A stretch of 64,000 nucleotides of DNA. Origin: Arcicella sp034931005. GTDB lineage: Bacteria; Bacteroidota; Bacteroidia; Cytophagales; Spirosomataceae. How positions within the stretch are numbered: the stretch's first letter is position 1; the number at the start of each line of letters is the position of its first letter. Shown here piece after piece: positions 40,515 to 49,203 of this stretch. The stretch is taken from NCBI RefSeq assembly GCF_034931005.1, contig NZ_JAYGIN010000017.1:165724-229723 (forward strand). Reading direction: 5' to 3'. Position numbers and translations under genes: made by a program. The notes under the pieces are model-generated. The model searched no databases and had not been told where the DNA came from. It saw only the letters and a program-made list of their open reading frames with translations.

Positions 40515-43500
40515 ATGAGAAAACTCTTACTCATTATTTCTGTGCTATTTTTGGGATTTGCTATGCAGACCTATGCTCAGGATAGACAAGTTTCAGGAAA
40601 GGTGATATCTGCTGAAGATAATTCGCCAATTCCTGGAGTTAGTATTGCCGTGAAGGGTACTTCACGAGGAACAACTACTGATGCTTCTGGTAATTATAAA
40701 GTGAATGTTGGAAGTGGTGCTACACTCACTTTTTCATTCGTTGGATTTGCTACAAAAACAGTTACTGTTGGAAATGAGAGTGCTTTGAATGTAACACTTG
40801 CACCGAATAACTCACAATTACAAGAAGTTGTGGTAACGGCTTTGGGTATTAAACGTTCTGAAAAGTCACTTACTTACTCAGCCCAAAGTGTTAAGGATGA
40901 GCAATTAAATACAATCCGTCAGACAAACTTAAATAATGCTTTAGCTGGTAAAGTTGCAGGTATTCAGGTAAGAAGCCAGTCAACAGTAGCATTGGGTAGA
41001 GATGCAGCTATCAGAATTAGAGGTGCAGGTTCACTTTCTGATAAAGCTCCATTGTATATTCTTGATGGTAATCCAATCGGTTCGTCAGATATTAACTTAG
41101 ATGATGTTGAGTCTGTAACGGTATTGAAAGGTCCAAGTGCAACGGCATTGTACGGTCAAAGAGGTGATGCTGGTGTTATTATCATGACCTCTAAAAAAGG
41201 TACAAGTAAGAAAGGTATCGGTGTAGAAATAAATCAAAGTACATTCTTTGATAATGTTTATATTCTTCCTAAATACCAAAACTCTTACGCAGGTGGTGCC
41301 TCGGCAGATTTAATTAAATATAATTGGGAAGCTGGACATCCAGAATCGTGGAAGGCTATGAATGGTAAATATTACCATGATTATTCTGATGATGCTTCTT
41401 GGGGACCAAGAATGGTAGGACAAGATTACTTACCTTGGTATGCTTGGTATGATGGAACACAATATTCTGGAAAAACAGAAAAATTGTTACCGCAACCTAA
41501 TAACATCAGAGATTTTTATGAGTCGCAGGTATCAACCAATACTAACTTGAACTTCTCGAAAGCAGGAGAAAACTATACAACACGTTTGTCGTTTACTGCT
41601 CAGAATCAAAACGGTATGTTGTATAATTCTAATGGTTCAAAATACACAGTTTCTTCACAAACAACCATTGATTTAGGAAAGCATTTTACTGCATCTGCCA
41701 ACATTAACTTTGTTGATTATACCATCAAAGGACAATTTGATGATGCTTACTCAAACAATTCATCAGGTTCATTCAACTCATGGTTTCACAGAGATTTAGA
41801 TTTCAGTAAATTAAAAGAATTGAGAAACCTAACTTCTCCTGATGGCATTTTAGCAAGCTGGAACCACAATAACCCAGGAGCTTATGATGCATCTAAAACA
41901 GTAAATTTTTACGGAGCTAACTATTGGTATAATTTCTATTCATATTTTGAGCAACTTAATTATACAGAAAATCGTAGAAGATTATTTGGTGATGTAAGTC
42001 TGACTTATAAATTGAATGATAACTTTAAGGTTACTGGTTTTGTGAGAATGAATAATGGTACTGGTACAATTGAAAACTCAATTCCTACTATTCTTCAGAC
42101 AAGTGCAACCCAAACAGGGGTGAAGGCTTCTTATGCAACAGTTCAGTATTTAGGAAATCAGGTTAATAACAACTGGTCTCCAAATGAAACTAACTATGAA
42201 TTAATTGCTACTTACACTAAGAAATTTGGAGATGATTATAGCATGGACATCATTGCTGGTGGAAATATTCGTAAAGATAATTTCCGTGTTATCGCTGCCA
42301 GTACAGTTGATGGTCTTGTAGTGCCTGATTATTTTGCTTTGAGTAACTCGCTTTCTACGGTAAATACGTCGTCAAATAGAACTCAAAAAGAAGTAAGAAG
42401 TTTATATGCTCGTGGTTCATTTGGATATAAGGACATGATTTTCTTGGAAGGTTCTCTTCGTAATGATAACAGTTCTGCACTTCCAGCAGGAGCTAACTCT
42501 TATACATATCCATCAATAGGTACAAGTTTAGTTTTCAGTGAATTGATTAAAGATAAATTGCCTGTAATCTCATTTGGTAAAGTAAGAGCAAGCTGGGCTC
42601 AAGTAGGTTCAGATTTATCTCCTTATTCATTGGCTTTGAACTACTCATTGGCTAATGATAAATTTAATGGAAATTCATTAATGGGAACGCCAAATACAAT
42701 TGTTGACCCAAATATCAAACCAGCTTTATCTTCATCTTATGAACTTGGTTTAGACTTGAAATTCTTGAAGGATAAATATAGTTTGTCTTTGACATATTAT
42801 AACGAAGATAAAATCAATGAAATCATCAACGTGCCAATTTCTGGTGCAAGCGGATTTACTTCAAAATTGATTAACGCAGGTAAATTAAATAGAAATGGTG
42901 TTGAAATTTCATTGAATACAACACCAATCAAAACAGCCGATTTCTCTTGGAATACGTCAATCAACTTTGCTAAAAACAATTCTAAAATTGTTGAGTTAGC
43001 AGAAGGTGTTGATGCAATCGTTGTTGGTTCTGGTTCATTTGCAACTTCTTCGGGTGCTACTATCGTTCACCAAGTTGGACAAGCATGGGGACAAATCAGA
43101 GGTGGTGGTTTTACTTACCTTGATGGAAAGAAAGTTGTTACTGAAGATGGTATGTATGTTGCCAATCCAAACCAATATTTAGGAAGTGTATTACCTGATT
43201 TTACAGGAGGTTGGTCAAATCAATTGACTTATAAAAACTTTACCTTGAATGCTAATATTGAATTCTCTAAAGGAGGAAAATACTTCTCACTTTCTGACCA
43301 CTGGGGTTCATTCTCAGGTTTGTTAGAGAGAACAGCAGGAGTAAACCACAAAGGAAATCCATTACGTGACCCTGTTGCAGATGGTGGTGGTGTTCATGTT
43401 GTTGGTGTAACAAAAGAAGGAAAAGCCGTTGATACTTATGTAGATGCTCAGACGTATTATCACCAATTTAGAGGAAGCGGTATTGCCGAAGAACACGTAT

Positions 43501-43730
43501 ATGATTTAGACTTTATTAAAGTAAGAGAAGTTAGTATTGGATATAAAATTCCTTTGAAAAATAATAAATTCGTACAAAATGCTTCTGTTTCATTTGTAGC
43601 TCGTAACCCTTGGTTAGTGTATGCTCAGAATAGAGATTTTGACCCTTCTGAAATATCAAATATTTACGGAGAAAATGGTCAATTCCCAGGAACACGTTCT
43701 TTTGGAGTTAACGTAAAATTAGGATTCTAA
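40515..43730 (+). CDS. SusC/RagA-family TonB-linked outer membrane protein
   Basis: The 1071-residue protein has a signal peptide (MRKLLLIISVLFLGFAMQTY, ending AYAQ). A carboxypeptidase-like domain (about 25-105) is followed by the SusC linker LQEVVVTALGIKRSEKS. The plug has IRIRGAGSLSDKAPLYILDG and VTVLKGPSATALYGQRGDAG, and a large barrel ends RSFGVNVKLGF. It is the channel of a SusCD importer for a polymer or oligomer, powered by TonB. It is followed by its SusD partner (24 bp) and a DUF1735 lipoprotein. No glycosidase lies in this operon, so the substrate is open. Confidence 0.95.
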   Translation: MRKLLLIISVLFLGFAMQTYAQDRQVSGKVISAEDNSPIPGVSIAVKGTSRGTTTDASGNYKVNVGSGATLTFSFVGFATKTVTVGNESALNVTLAPNNSQLQEVVVTALGIKRSEKSLTYSAQSVKDEQLNTIRQTNLNNALAGKVAGIQVRSQSTVALGRDAAIRIRGAGSLSDKAPLYILDGNPIGSSDINLDDVESVTVLKGPSATALYGQRGDAGVIIMTSKKGTSKKGIGVEINQSTFFDNVYILPKYQNSYAGGASADLIKYNWEAGHPESWKAMNGKYYHDYSDDASWGPRMVGQDYLPWYAWYDGTQYSGKTEKLLPQPNNIRDFYESQVSTNTNLNFSKAGENYTTRLSFTAQNQNGMLYNSNGSKYTVSSQTTIDLGKHFTASANINFVDYTIKGQFDDAYSNNSSGSFNSWFHRDLDFSKLKELRNLTSPDGILASWNHNNPGAYDASKTVNFYGANYWYNFYSYFEQLNYTENRRRLFGDVSLTYKLNDNFKVTGFVRMNNGTGTIENSIPTILQTSATQTGVKASYATVQYLGNQVNNNWSPNETNYELIATYTKKFGDDYSMDIIAGGNIRKDNFRVIAASTVDGLVVPDYFALSNSLSTVNTSSNRTQKEVRSLYARGSFGYKDMIFLEGSLRNDNSSALPAGANSYTYPSIGTSLVFSELIKDKLPVISFGKVRASWAQVGSDLSPYSLALNYSLANDKFNGNSLMGTPNTIVDPNIKPALSSSYELGLDLKFLKDKYSLSLTYYNEDKINEIINVPISGASGFTSKLINAGKLNRNGVEISLNTTPIKTADFSWNTSINFAKNNSKIVELAEGVDAIVVGSGSFATSSGATIVHQVGQAWGQIRGGGFTYLDGKKVVTEDGMYVANPNQYLGSVLPDFTGGWSNQLTYKNFTLNANIEFSKGGKYFSLSDHWGSFSGLLERTAGVNHKGNPLRDPVADGGGVHVVGVTKEGKAVDTYVDAQTYYHQFRGSGIAEEHVYDLDFIKVREVSIGYKIPLKNNKFVQNASVSFVARNPWLVYAQNRDFDPSEISNIYGENGQFPGTRSFGVNVKLGF

Positions 43731-43754
43731 TTTCCCAATAAAACTTTATATGAT

Positions 43755-45206
43755 ATGAAATTTCAAAAAAATATAATAAAAGCACTCAGCGCATCTTGTT
43801 TGTTGGCAGTAGCATCAAGTTGTAATTTAACTGATTTTGGTGATATTAATAAAAACCCAAACTCTATTTCAGTACCAGTAACTTCTGCATTATTAACGAA
43901 TGCTTTATTTGACTTTGATACTCCTTCTTCAACAGGAAGTCTTAGAGGAGCATTGTATTGTCAATACTTTGCAGAAACTCAATATACTGAAACTTCATTG
44001 TATGCAATTCCTCAATTAGCTTGGGATGGTATTTATGCAGGAAGTATGTATGATTTGCAGAACATCATTAATAGTAATACCGACCCTGCAACAGCTACTT
44101 ATGCTGGATTGAATGGTTCAAATAATAACCAAATTGCATTAGCTCGTATTTTGAAGGCTTATCGTTACTTAGCCATGACGGATTCTTGGGGAGATATTCC
44201 TGTATCAGAAGCTCTACAAGGAAAAGTTAAACCAAAGTATGATACTCAGCAGGAAGTTTATACACTTCTTTTCAAAGAATTAAAAGAAGCTGTTGGTCAA
44301 TTTGATGGTGGAGCTGTACCAAAAGGTGATATTGTACACAGTGGTAATTTGACAAGATGGAAAAAATTTGCCAATACGCTTCGTTTAGTGATGGCATTAC
44401 GTATTTCAAAAGTTGACCCAACTAATGGTAAAGCTCAGTTCTTGGACGCATTGGCATCTTCAGGCGGAGTTATTGATGCTAACGAAGACAATACTGCTCT
44501 TTCATATCCTGGAGGAACTTACAAAAATCCTTGGTTTACTCTATACGACGGTCGTAAAGATTATGCTGTAAGTGATGTTTTTGCTAATATTTTAGCTGGT
44601 TCTCAAGACCTAAGAGCAAAAGTAATGGGACAAAATAACAGTAAAGGAGAACTCGTTTCTTTCCCTTATGGACTAACTCGTGATGATGCAGTTACTTATG
44701 CTAATGGTCATGCTGATTATTCATTTATCTTAGACCAATCTTTACGTCAAGCTAACTCTACCAGTCAAATATTGACAGCTGCTCACGCTTATTTGGCAAG
44801 AGCTGAAGCTGCACAATTAGGTTGGACAACTGAGAATGCTCAAAATATGTACAGTAAAGGTATCGAAATGTCTTGGAAGCAATGGGGTGTTTTTGACCAA
44901 GCTAAGTTTACTACATTCTTGAGTTCAGCAAATGTTACACTTGCTGATAATGCTTTGTCGAAAATTCAATTACAACGTTATGTTGCTTTCTTCCCTAATG
45001 GACACATGGGTTGGGCAGAATGGAGAAGAACTGGTGTGCCTGCATTAGTACCATCTTCAAAAGCAACTAATTCAAGTAAAAAAATACCACGTAGATACGT
45101 TTATGGTGCTAATGAGCCTACATTGAATGGTGAAAACTTCAATGCAGCAGTTGGCAGACTTGCTGGTGGTGATACTCAGGACGCAAAAGTATGGTGGGAT
45201 AAATAA
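43755..45206 (+). CDS. SusD/RagB-like (SusD-like_2) nutrient-binding lipoprotein
   Basis: The 483-residue lipoprotein has signal MKFQKNIIKALSASCLLAVA with Cys23 as lipid site (ASSC). The SusD_2 start FGDINKNPNSISVP follows, then TPR-like helices with ALARILKAYRYLAMTDSWGD and IPVSEALQGKVKPKYDTQQE. The C-terminal part includes KIQLQRYVAFFPNGHMGWAEWRRTGVP split over its motif. It caps the SusC channel on the cell surface and binds ligand. It follows SusC in the same operon. Confidence 0.93.
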   Translation: MKFQKNIIKALSASCLLAVASSCNLTDFGDINKNPNSISVPVTSALLTNALFDFDTPSSTGSLRGALYCQYFAETQYTETSLYAIPQLAWDGIYAGSMYDLQNIINSNTDPATATYAGLNGSNNNQIALARILKAYRYLAMTDSWGDIPVSEALQGKVKPKYDTQQEVYTLLFKELKEAVGQFDGGAVPKGDIVHSGNLTRWKKFANTLRLVMALRISKVDPTNGKAQFLDALASSGGVIDANEDNTALSYPGGTYKNPWFTLYDGRKDYAVSDVFANILAGSQDLRAKVMGQNNSKGELVSFPYGLTRDDAVTYANGHADYSFILDQSLRQANSTSQILTAAHAYLARAEAAQLGWTTENAQNMYSKGIEMSWKQWGVFDQAKFTTFLSSANVTLADNALSKIQLQRYVAFFPNGHMGWAEWRRTGVPALVPSSKATNSSKKIPRRYVYGANEPTLNGENFNAAVGRLAGGDTQDAKVWWDK

Positions 45207-45251
45207 GATATCTCTCCTTGAAATAATTATTTAATTTTAATTCAAAATAAA

Positions 45252-46094
45252 ATGAAAAGATATATCAAATCAATGAAAGCCTTAGTCTTAGGTCTGGTTG
45301 TTTTAGCAACTGCCTGTGTACCAGAAGGTAAAGACATGATTGACGGAATAGGCTCAAACTTTGTTCGTCTTCCAGCAGCAAATGAAGAATTAAGCCTTTT
45401 GGGTGTTGACTTAGTAGCGGGTGACAAAACTACCGAGTTTCTTGAAATTATCAGAGATGTTAACAGCTCTTCTGAACTCAATAATGCTGTTAGTGTATCT
45501 CTTAAAGTAGATGATGCTTTAATTACGGCTTACAATAAGGCACACGCAACTACATTTGAAGCTCTTCCGACAAGTCTATACAAATTGTCAGAAGTTGATG
45601 TTAAAATGGCAGCAGGTGATTTTAGTAAAAACGTAGCTATTACTTTTGACCCAACCAAATTGGATGCTAAGAAAAGCTATGCTTTAGGAATTTCGGTAGC
45701 AAGTGCTGGTAATTACAAAATCAGAAATGGTTTAGGCTCTGCTTTATTCCAAATTATTGCTAAAAACAAATGGCATGGAAAGTATAAAGCATTAGGTGTG
45801 TTTACTCACCCGACGGCTGGTCCAAGAGATATTGACCGTCTTAAGGATGTAGTTACTTTAACTCCGAATAGCGTTAGCACTGAATTAGGAGATTTAGGTG
45901 GTGCTGGTTATACCATGACGCTAACAGTTAATGCTGATAATAGTGTTACTGTTACGCCAACTGGAGCAACTCCAAACATCAATCAGAGTTATTCTAAAAA
46001 TTATTATGACCCTGCTACAAAGAGTTTCTACCTTCATTATTCATATAATGTGGCAGCACCTCGTATTGTAAAAGAAGTTTTGACGTTAAAATAA
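45252..46094 (+). CDS. DUF1735 / BT_3987-like lipoprotein
   Basis: The 280-residue lipoprotein (MKRYIKSMKALVLGLVVLAT, Cys22) has an N-terminal DUF1735 domain (about 35-165). Signs are the DKTTEFLEIIRD and AGDFSKNVAITFDPTKLDAK segments and the family-typical SYALGISVASAG. A C-terminal BT_3987-like beta region follows (about 175-280). Such proteins follow SusCD genes and probably bind ligand at the surface. It is the last gene of the operon, before a strong terminator. Confidence 0.85.
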   Translation: MKRYIKSMKALVLGLVVLATACVPEGKDMIDGIGSNFVRLPAANEELSLLGVDLVAGDKTTEFLEIIRDVNSSSELNNAVSVSLKVDDALITAYNKAHATTFEALPTSLYKLSEVDVKMAAGDFSKNVAITFDPTKLDAKKSYALGISVASAGNYKIRNGLGSALFQIIAKNKWHGKYKALGVFTHPTAGPRDIDRLKDVVTLTPNSVSTELGDLGGAGYTMTLTVNADNSVTVTPTGATPNINQSYSKNYYDPATKSFYLHYSYNVAAPRIVKEVLTLK

Positions 46095-46115
46095 TTTTAG
46101 GATTATTCTTTACAC

Positions 46116-46146
46116 AAAAAGGCTCATCGAAAGATGAGCCTTTTTT
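46116..46146 (+). terminator. Terminator of the SusCD operon (GAAA tetraloop)
   Basis: A 13-bp stem (AAAAAGGCTCATC, 46116-46128, with 46133-46145) is closed by a GAAA tetraloop and followed by T. It is 22 bp past the stop of the DUF1735 gene. Confidence 0.95.
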
Positions 46147-46208
46147 GTTCATATAAATGGGATGAAAAATAGGTCTTTTGTGTTAGCATTAAAAACATAT
46201 TGAAAATA

Positions 46209-47339
46209 ATGATGAAACGTAGAAAATTTATTAAAAATTCAATGACCATCACCGCAGTTTCAGCTATTGGTGGAGGGATTGTTTTATCTCAAAAAAAGCA
46301 AATGAAACAAATTACTAAAAACCCTGATTTAGAAACGGTTTGGCAAGAATGGGAGAAAAATGGAGGAAACCCTTTGGATGAAAATGGACTTTTCTTGAAT
46401 ATGGATACCGTTGGTTATGAAAAGGCTGCTTTCTCTAATGTGTTTAAATGGAAATCAACGAAAAACCCATTCAAAGTACGAAAAGATAATACAATACAAG
46501 GAACAAAAGTTATCAAAGATGATTCATTTTTGAATGGGCAAGAGGATGTTGTTGTCATGTTGGGTCATGCCACGATTTTTATCCGTTTAGCAGGAAAACG
46601 AATCTTAATTGACCCGCTTTTAGGTAATGTTCCTGTACCTTACATGGAATTTATGGCATCAAGTAAACGCTTTTCTGAATTTCCAATTGATTCAAAAAAA
46701 CTCATAAATCTTGACTATATCCTGATTTCTCATGCTCATTATGACCACTGTGATAAGACCAGTTTGAAATTGCTCCAAAAACAAAACCCCAATGCCAAAA
46801 TATTGACAGGCTTACGGATGCAGTCATTACTCCAAAATTGGATGCCAAATCATGAAATCCAAGAAGCAGGTTGGTTTCAAAAGTATAAAACAGATAATAA
46901 ACTTGACATCGTTTTTGTTCCTTCTTGCCATTGGTCAAATCGTGGCTTGAATGATGCCAATGAAACGCTTTGGGGCGGCTTCGTCTTTAAAACTAATGAT
47001 AAAACAATTTACTTCGGCGGCGATTCTGGTTATGGAAATGGAACACATTTTAAGAAAATAGGCGAATTATTTCCCAATATTGACCTTGCCATTATCGGAG
47101 CAGGAGCTTTTGCCCCAACTTGGTTTATGAAATATAATCACCAAGAACCCATTGATACTGTTCGTGCATTTAAGGACTGCAAAGCAAAAAGACTTATTCC
47201 CTTTCATTTTGGTACATTCGACTTGTCTGATGAACCACTAAATGAGCCTGCGATTATTTTGGAGCAATTACAAGCTGAGAATAAAATTGGAGGAAATGAA
47301 TTGAAAATCGTAAAATTTGGAGAGGTTGTTTTGGTGTAA
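46209..47339 (+). CDS. MBL-fold metallohydrolase (NAPE-PLD/UlaG-like)
   Basis: I start at ATG 46209 (a TTG at 46200 is less likely); about 376 residues. The N-terminus KRRKFIKNSMTITAVSAIGG looks like a twin-arginine export signal. The MBL core has VMLGHATIFIRLAGKRILID, the metal motif ISHAHYDHCD, PSCHWSNRG, YFGGDSGYG and a late PFHFGTF. The layout matches the NAPE-PLD/UlaG-like group of phosphodiesterase- or lactonase-type enzymes; the substrate is not clear. With a Tat signal it would act in the periplasm. It is a single gene, convergent with the esterase. Confidence 0.85.
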   Translation: MMKRRKFIKNSMTITAVSAIGGGIVLSQKKQMKQITKNPDLETVWQEWEKNGGNPLDENGLFLNMDTVGYEKAAFSNVFKWKSTKNPFKVRKDNTIQGTKVIKDDSFLNGQEDVVVMLGHATIFIRLAGKRILIDPLLGNVPVPYMEFMASSKRFSEFPIDSKKLINLDYILISHAHYDHCDKTSLKLLQKQNPNAKILTGLRMQSLLQNWMPNHEIQEAGWFQKYKTDNKLDIVFVPSCHWSNRGLNDANETLWGGFVFKTNDKTIYFGGDSGYGNGTHFKKIGELFPNIDLAIIGAGAFAPTWFMKYNHQEPIDTVRAFKDCKAKRLIPFHFGTFDLSDEPLNEPAIILEQLQAENKIGGNELKIVKFGEVVLV

Positions 47340-47382
47340 ATAAAGCAGAATAATTATAGGATTACAAATGACGTTTTTTACT

Positions 47383-48495
47383 TTAATTGATAATCCTCAA
47401 AATACTTCCATTTTGAAACACCAATCGACCTTTCAAATTCATATTATTGATAGTGGTTGGTAAATTAGACGGCAAACTTATTTCATGAGCAGGCATGATA
47501 TTGATAAAATTTGTGGAAATTGGTAATGTTCCTCCGACCCACGTATTTGTACTTTGCCAACTTCCTGATTGTGTAGTTTGATTTGTATTCATGCAAGAAT
47601 TGAGAGGAAATGAGTTTAGGCTATAATTTTTGACAAAATCCCAAATTTGTTGTTGGGGATTGATAGCCGTTGGCCAACCATGTGTGGCATCTTTTGTGAT
47701 AATCATTTGTACTTTTTTACCTGTACCGCAAAATGTCAATAAATCAGCATTTGTATTGATTGCCGTAGTCGTATAAGTTCCCCAATTATTACAAGCCATT
47801 CCCGAAAATTGAGAAGTTGGCCATACATAATTAGGTGTTTTGGGATAAGGAATTATTGGAGGAGAAACCACAGGGTCGCCTTTACTGTGAATATGTAAAA
47901 TAGGAATTGAAGTGAAATTTGTCGCTGAAAAACGACTATTTGAATATACCGTATTTATCCATAAACTACCCGCAACAGGGGCAATTGCAGTGATTTTATT
48001 GGCTAAAGCAACCGATAAAAAATAACACATAAACGCTCCTCCAGAATGCCCTGTGGCATAAACACGATTGCGATTTATTTGATAAATTTCAGCAAAATAA
48101 TTAATCAAATCACTTGTAAAAAGTACATCATCAGGTGCATTGGGGTCGGGGGAAGTGCCAAAGCCAGTGTCGCCAACTGTTCCAAAACCAACTGCATTAT
48201 CGGCATATTTATTAAATTGGAGTGTTCCACCCACCGAAACCGCATTGGGATATACCACAATAAAATTCTGAGAATTAGCCAAAGCATCTAAGCCCGCATA
48301 ACTTTGAAACCCCGCCCCATTGCCTCCATCACCATGAAAAGCAATCATTAAAGGAAGGTTACAAGCGGTAACATTGGCAGGTAGATGATAAGAAAAAGTA
48401 CGAATTCGTCCTCCTGAAATAATTGATGAATTACCATTAATTTGTCCTTGACAGTACGATGACATGAAGAGGAGAATAATAATTGATTTTTTCAT
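47383..48495 (-). CDS. Secreted PHB-depolymerase/CE1-type esterase
   Basis: I start at the ATG at 48495, which gives a signal peptide (MKKSIIILLFMSSYCQGQ) and 370 residues. The alpha/beta-hydrolase core shows LPLMIAFHGDGGNGAGF (oxyanion region), VYATGHSGGAFMCYFLS (nucleophile elbow GHSGG) and THGWPTA (probable catalytic His). This matches LpqC/feruloyl-esterase-like proteins that cut ester bonds in polymers. The tail after about residue 300 (SGSWQSTNTWVGGTLP) is a small beta module, possibly a binding or surface domain. It should act outside the inner membrane. The substrate is unknown. Confidence 0.85.
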   Translation of the reverse strand: MKKSIIILLFMSSYCQGQINGNSSIISGGRIRTFSYHLPANVTACNLPLMIAFHGDGGNGAGFQSYAGLDALANSQNFIVVYPNAVSVGGTLQFNKYADNAVGFGTVGDTGFGTSPDPNAPDDVLFTSDLINYFAEIYQINRNRVYATGHSGGAFMCYFLSVALANKITAIAPVAGSLWINTVYSNSRFSATNFTSIPILHIHSKGDPVVSPPIIPYPKTPNYVWPTSQFSGMACNNWGTYTTTAINTNADLLTFCGTGKKVQMIITKDATHGWPTAINPQQQIWDFVKNYSLNSFPLNSCMNTNQTTQSGSWQSTNTWVGGTLPISTNFINIMPAHEISLPSNLPTTINNMNLKGRLVFQNGSILRIIN

Positions 48496-48597
48496 GATTT
48501 GATAGGTTTCTTGAGTGACTTTGTAAAATAACTTAAATCGTAGAGGACTTAAAAACCGTAAACTCAATAGTTGAATTTTAAAAAAACTTAAAAAAAG

Positions 48598-48627
48598 TTT
48601 CTATTTCTCGAAAGAATCATATCTTTG
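48598..48627 (+). promoter_or_regulatory. Candidate promoter of the dab region
   Basis: TTTC (48598-48601, 3/4 match), an 18-bp spacer and a perfect -7 box TATCTTTG (48620-48627). It lies about 75 bp before the small acidic-protein gene and so could drive it together with dabA and dabB. Confidence 0.55.
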
Positions 48628-48700
48628 TATTAGAAAAATATCAATATTCTTTAAATAGTACAATAAATTGTCAGCTAAGTATCAAATCATTTTTTTCTGA

Positions 48701-49051
48701 ATGAATCAAATTAAAAACATATTCATATTATTTATCTCATTATTACTGGCTAATAATGGACTAAGTAAGAATTTGTCAGATAATTTTTCTGAAAAAAAGA
48801 CAGTTGTTGTTCATGCCCAAAATCAACATTCAGCAATAAGTAGTTTTGTTGAAAATTCATTTCCTAATGATGATTTTGACCTCGAAGAAGATTCTGATGA
48901 TTCAGATGATGATGATTATCTACATATTATTACATCAAAAAATATCATAGTTTTTGATGAACTTACCAATACACATTTAGATTCTTATTCCCACTCAATT
49001 CAATCGGTAAAGCGTTTTATTCTTTACTGCTCTCTCAAATTGTACTGCTGA
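48701..49051 (+). CDS. Small secreted protein with acidic centre
   Basis: The 116-residue protein has an N-terminal signal peptide (MNQIKNIFILFISLLLANNG, cut near LSK). Its middle is a run of Asp/Glu/Ser ending SDDDDYLHII (about 85-80s region), and the C-terminus holds Cys109 and Cys116. I do not recognise a family. It precedes dabA by 152 bp. A second protein of the same plan (signal peptide, acidic centre, DDDYL) precedes the other SulP gene at 56584. The shared plan suggests a role tied to inorganic-carbon transport, perhaps cation or metal binding, but similarity is weak and this is inference. Confidence 0.6.
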   Translation: MNQIKNIFILFISLLLANNGLSKNLSDNFSEKKTVVVHAQNQHSAISSFVENSFPNDDFDLEEDSDDSDDDDYLHIITSKNIIVFDELTNTHLDSYSHSIQSVKRFILYCSLKLYC

Positions 49052-49203
49052 TATTTCAGATTCCCTTCTATTCTTCAATTCTATTGAGTTGAAGCAGTTT
49101 TTCGTTGTTTTCTAATACAAATTAATGGCTTATGACTTTGTTGTAAGTCCAGAAAATATTTGTGGGAAATGATAGTAATCAAAGGCTAAACTACTGATTT
49201 TCA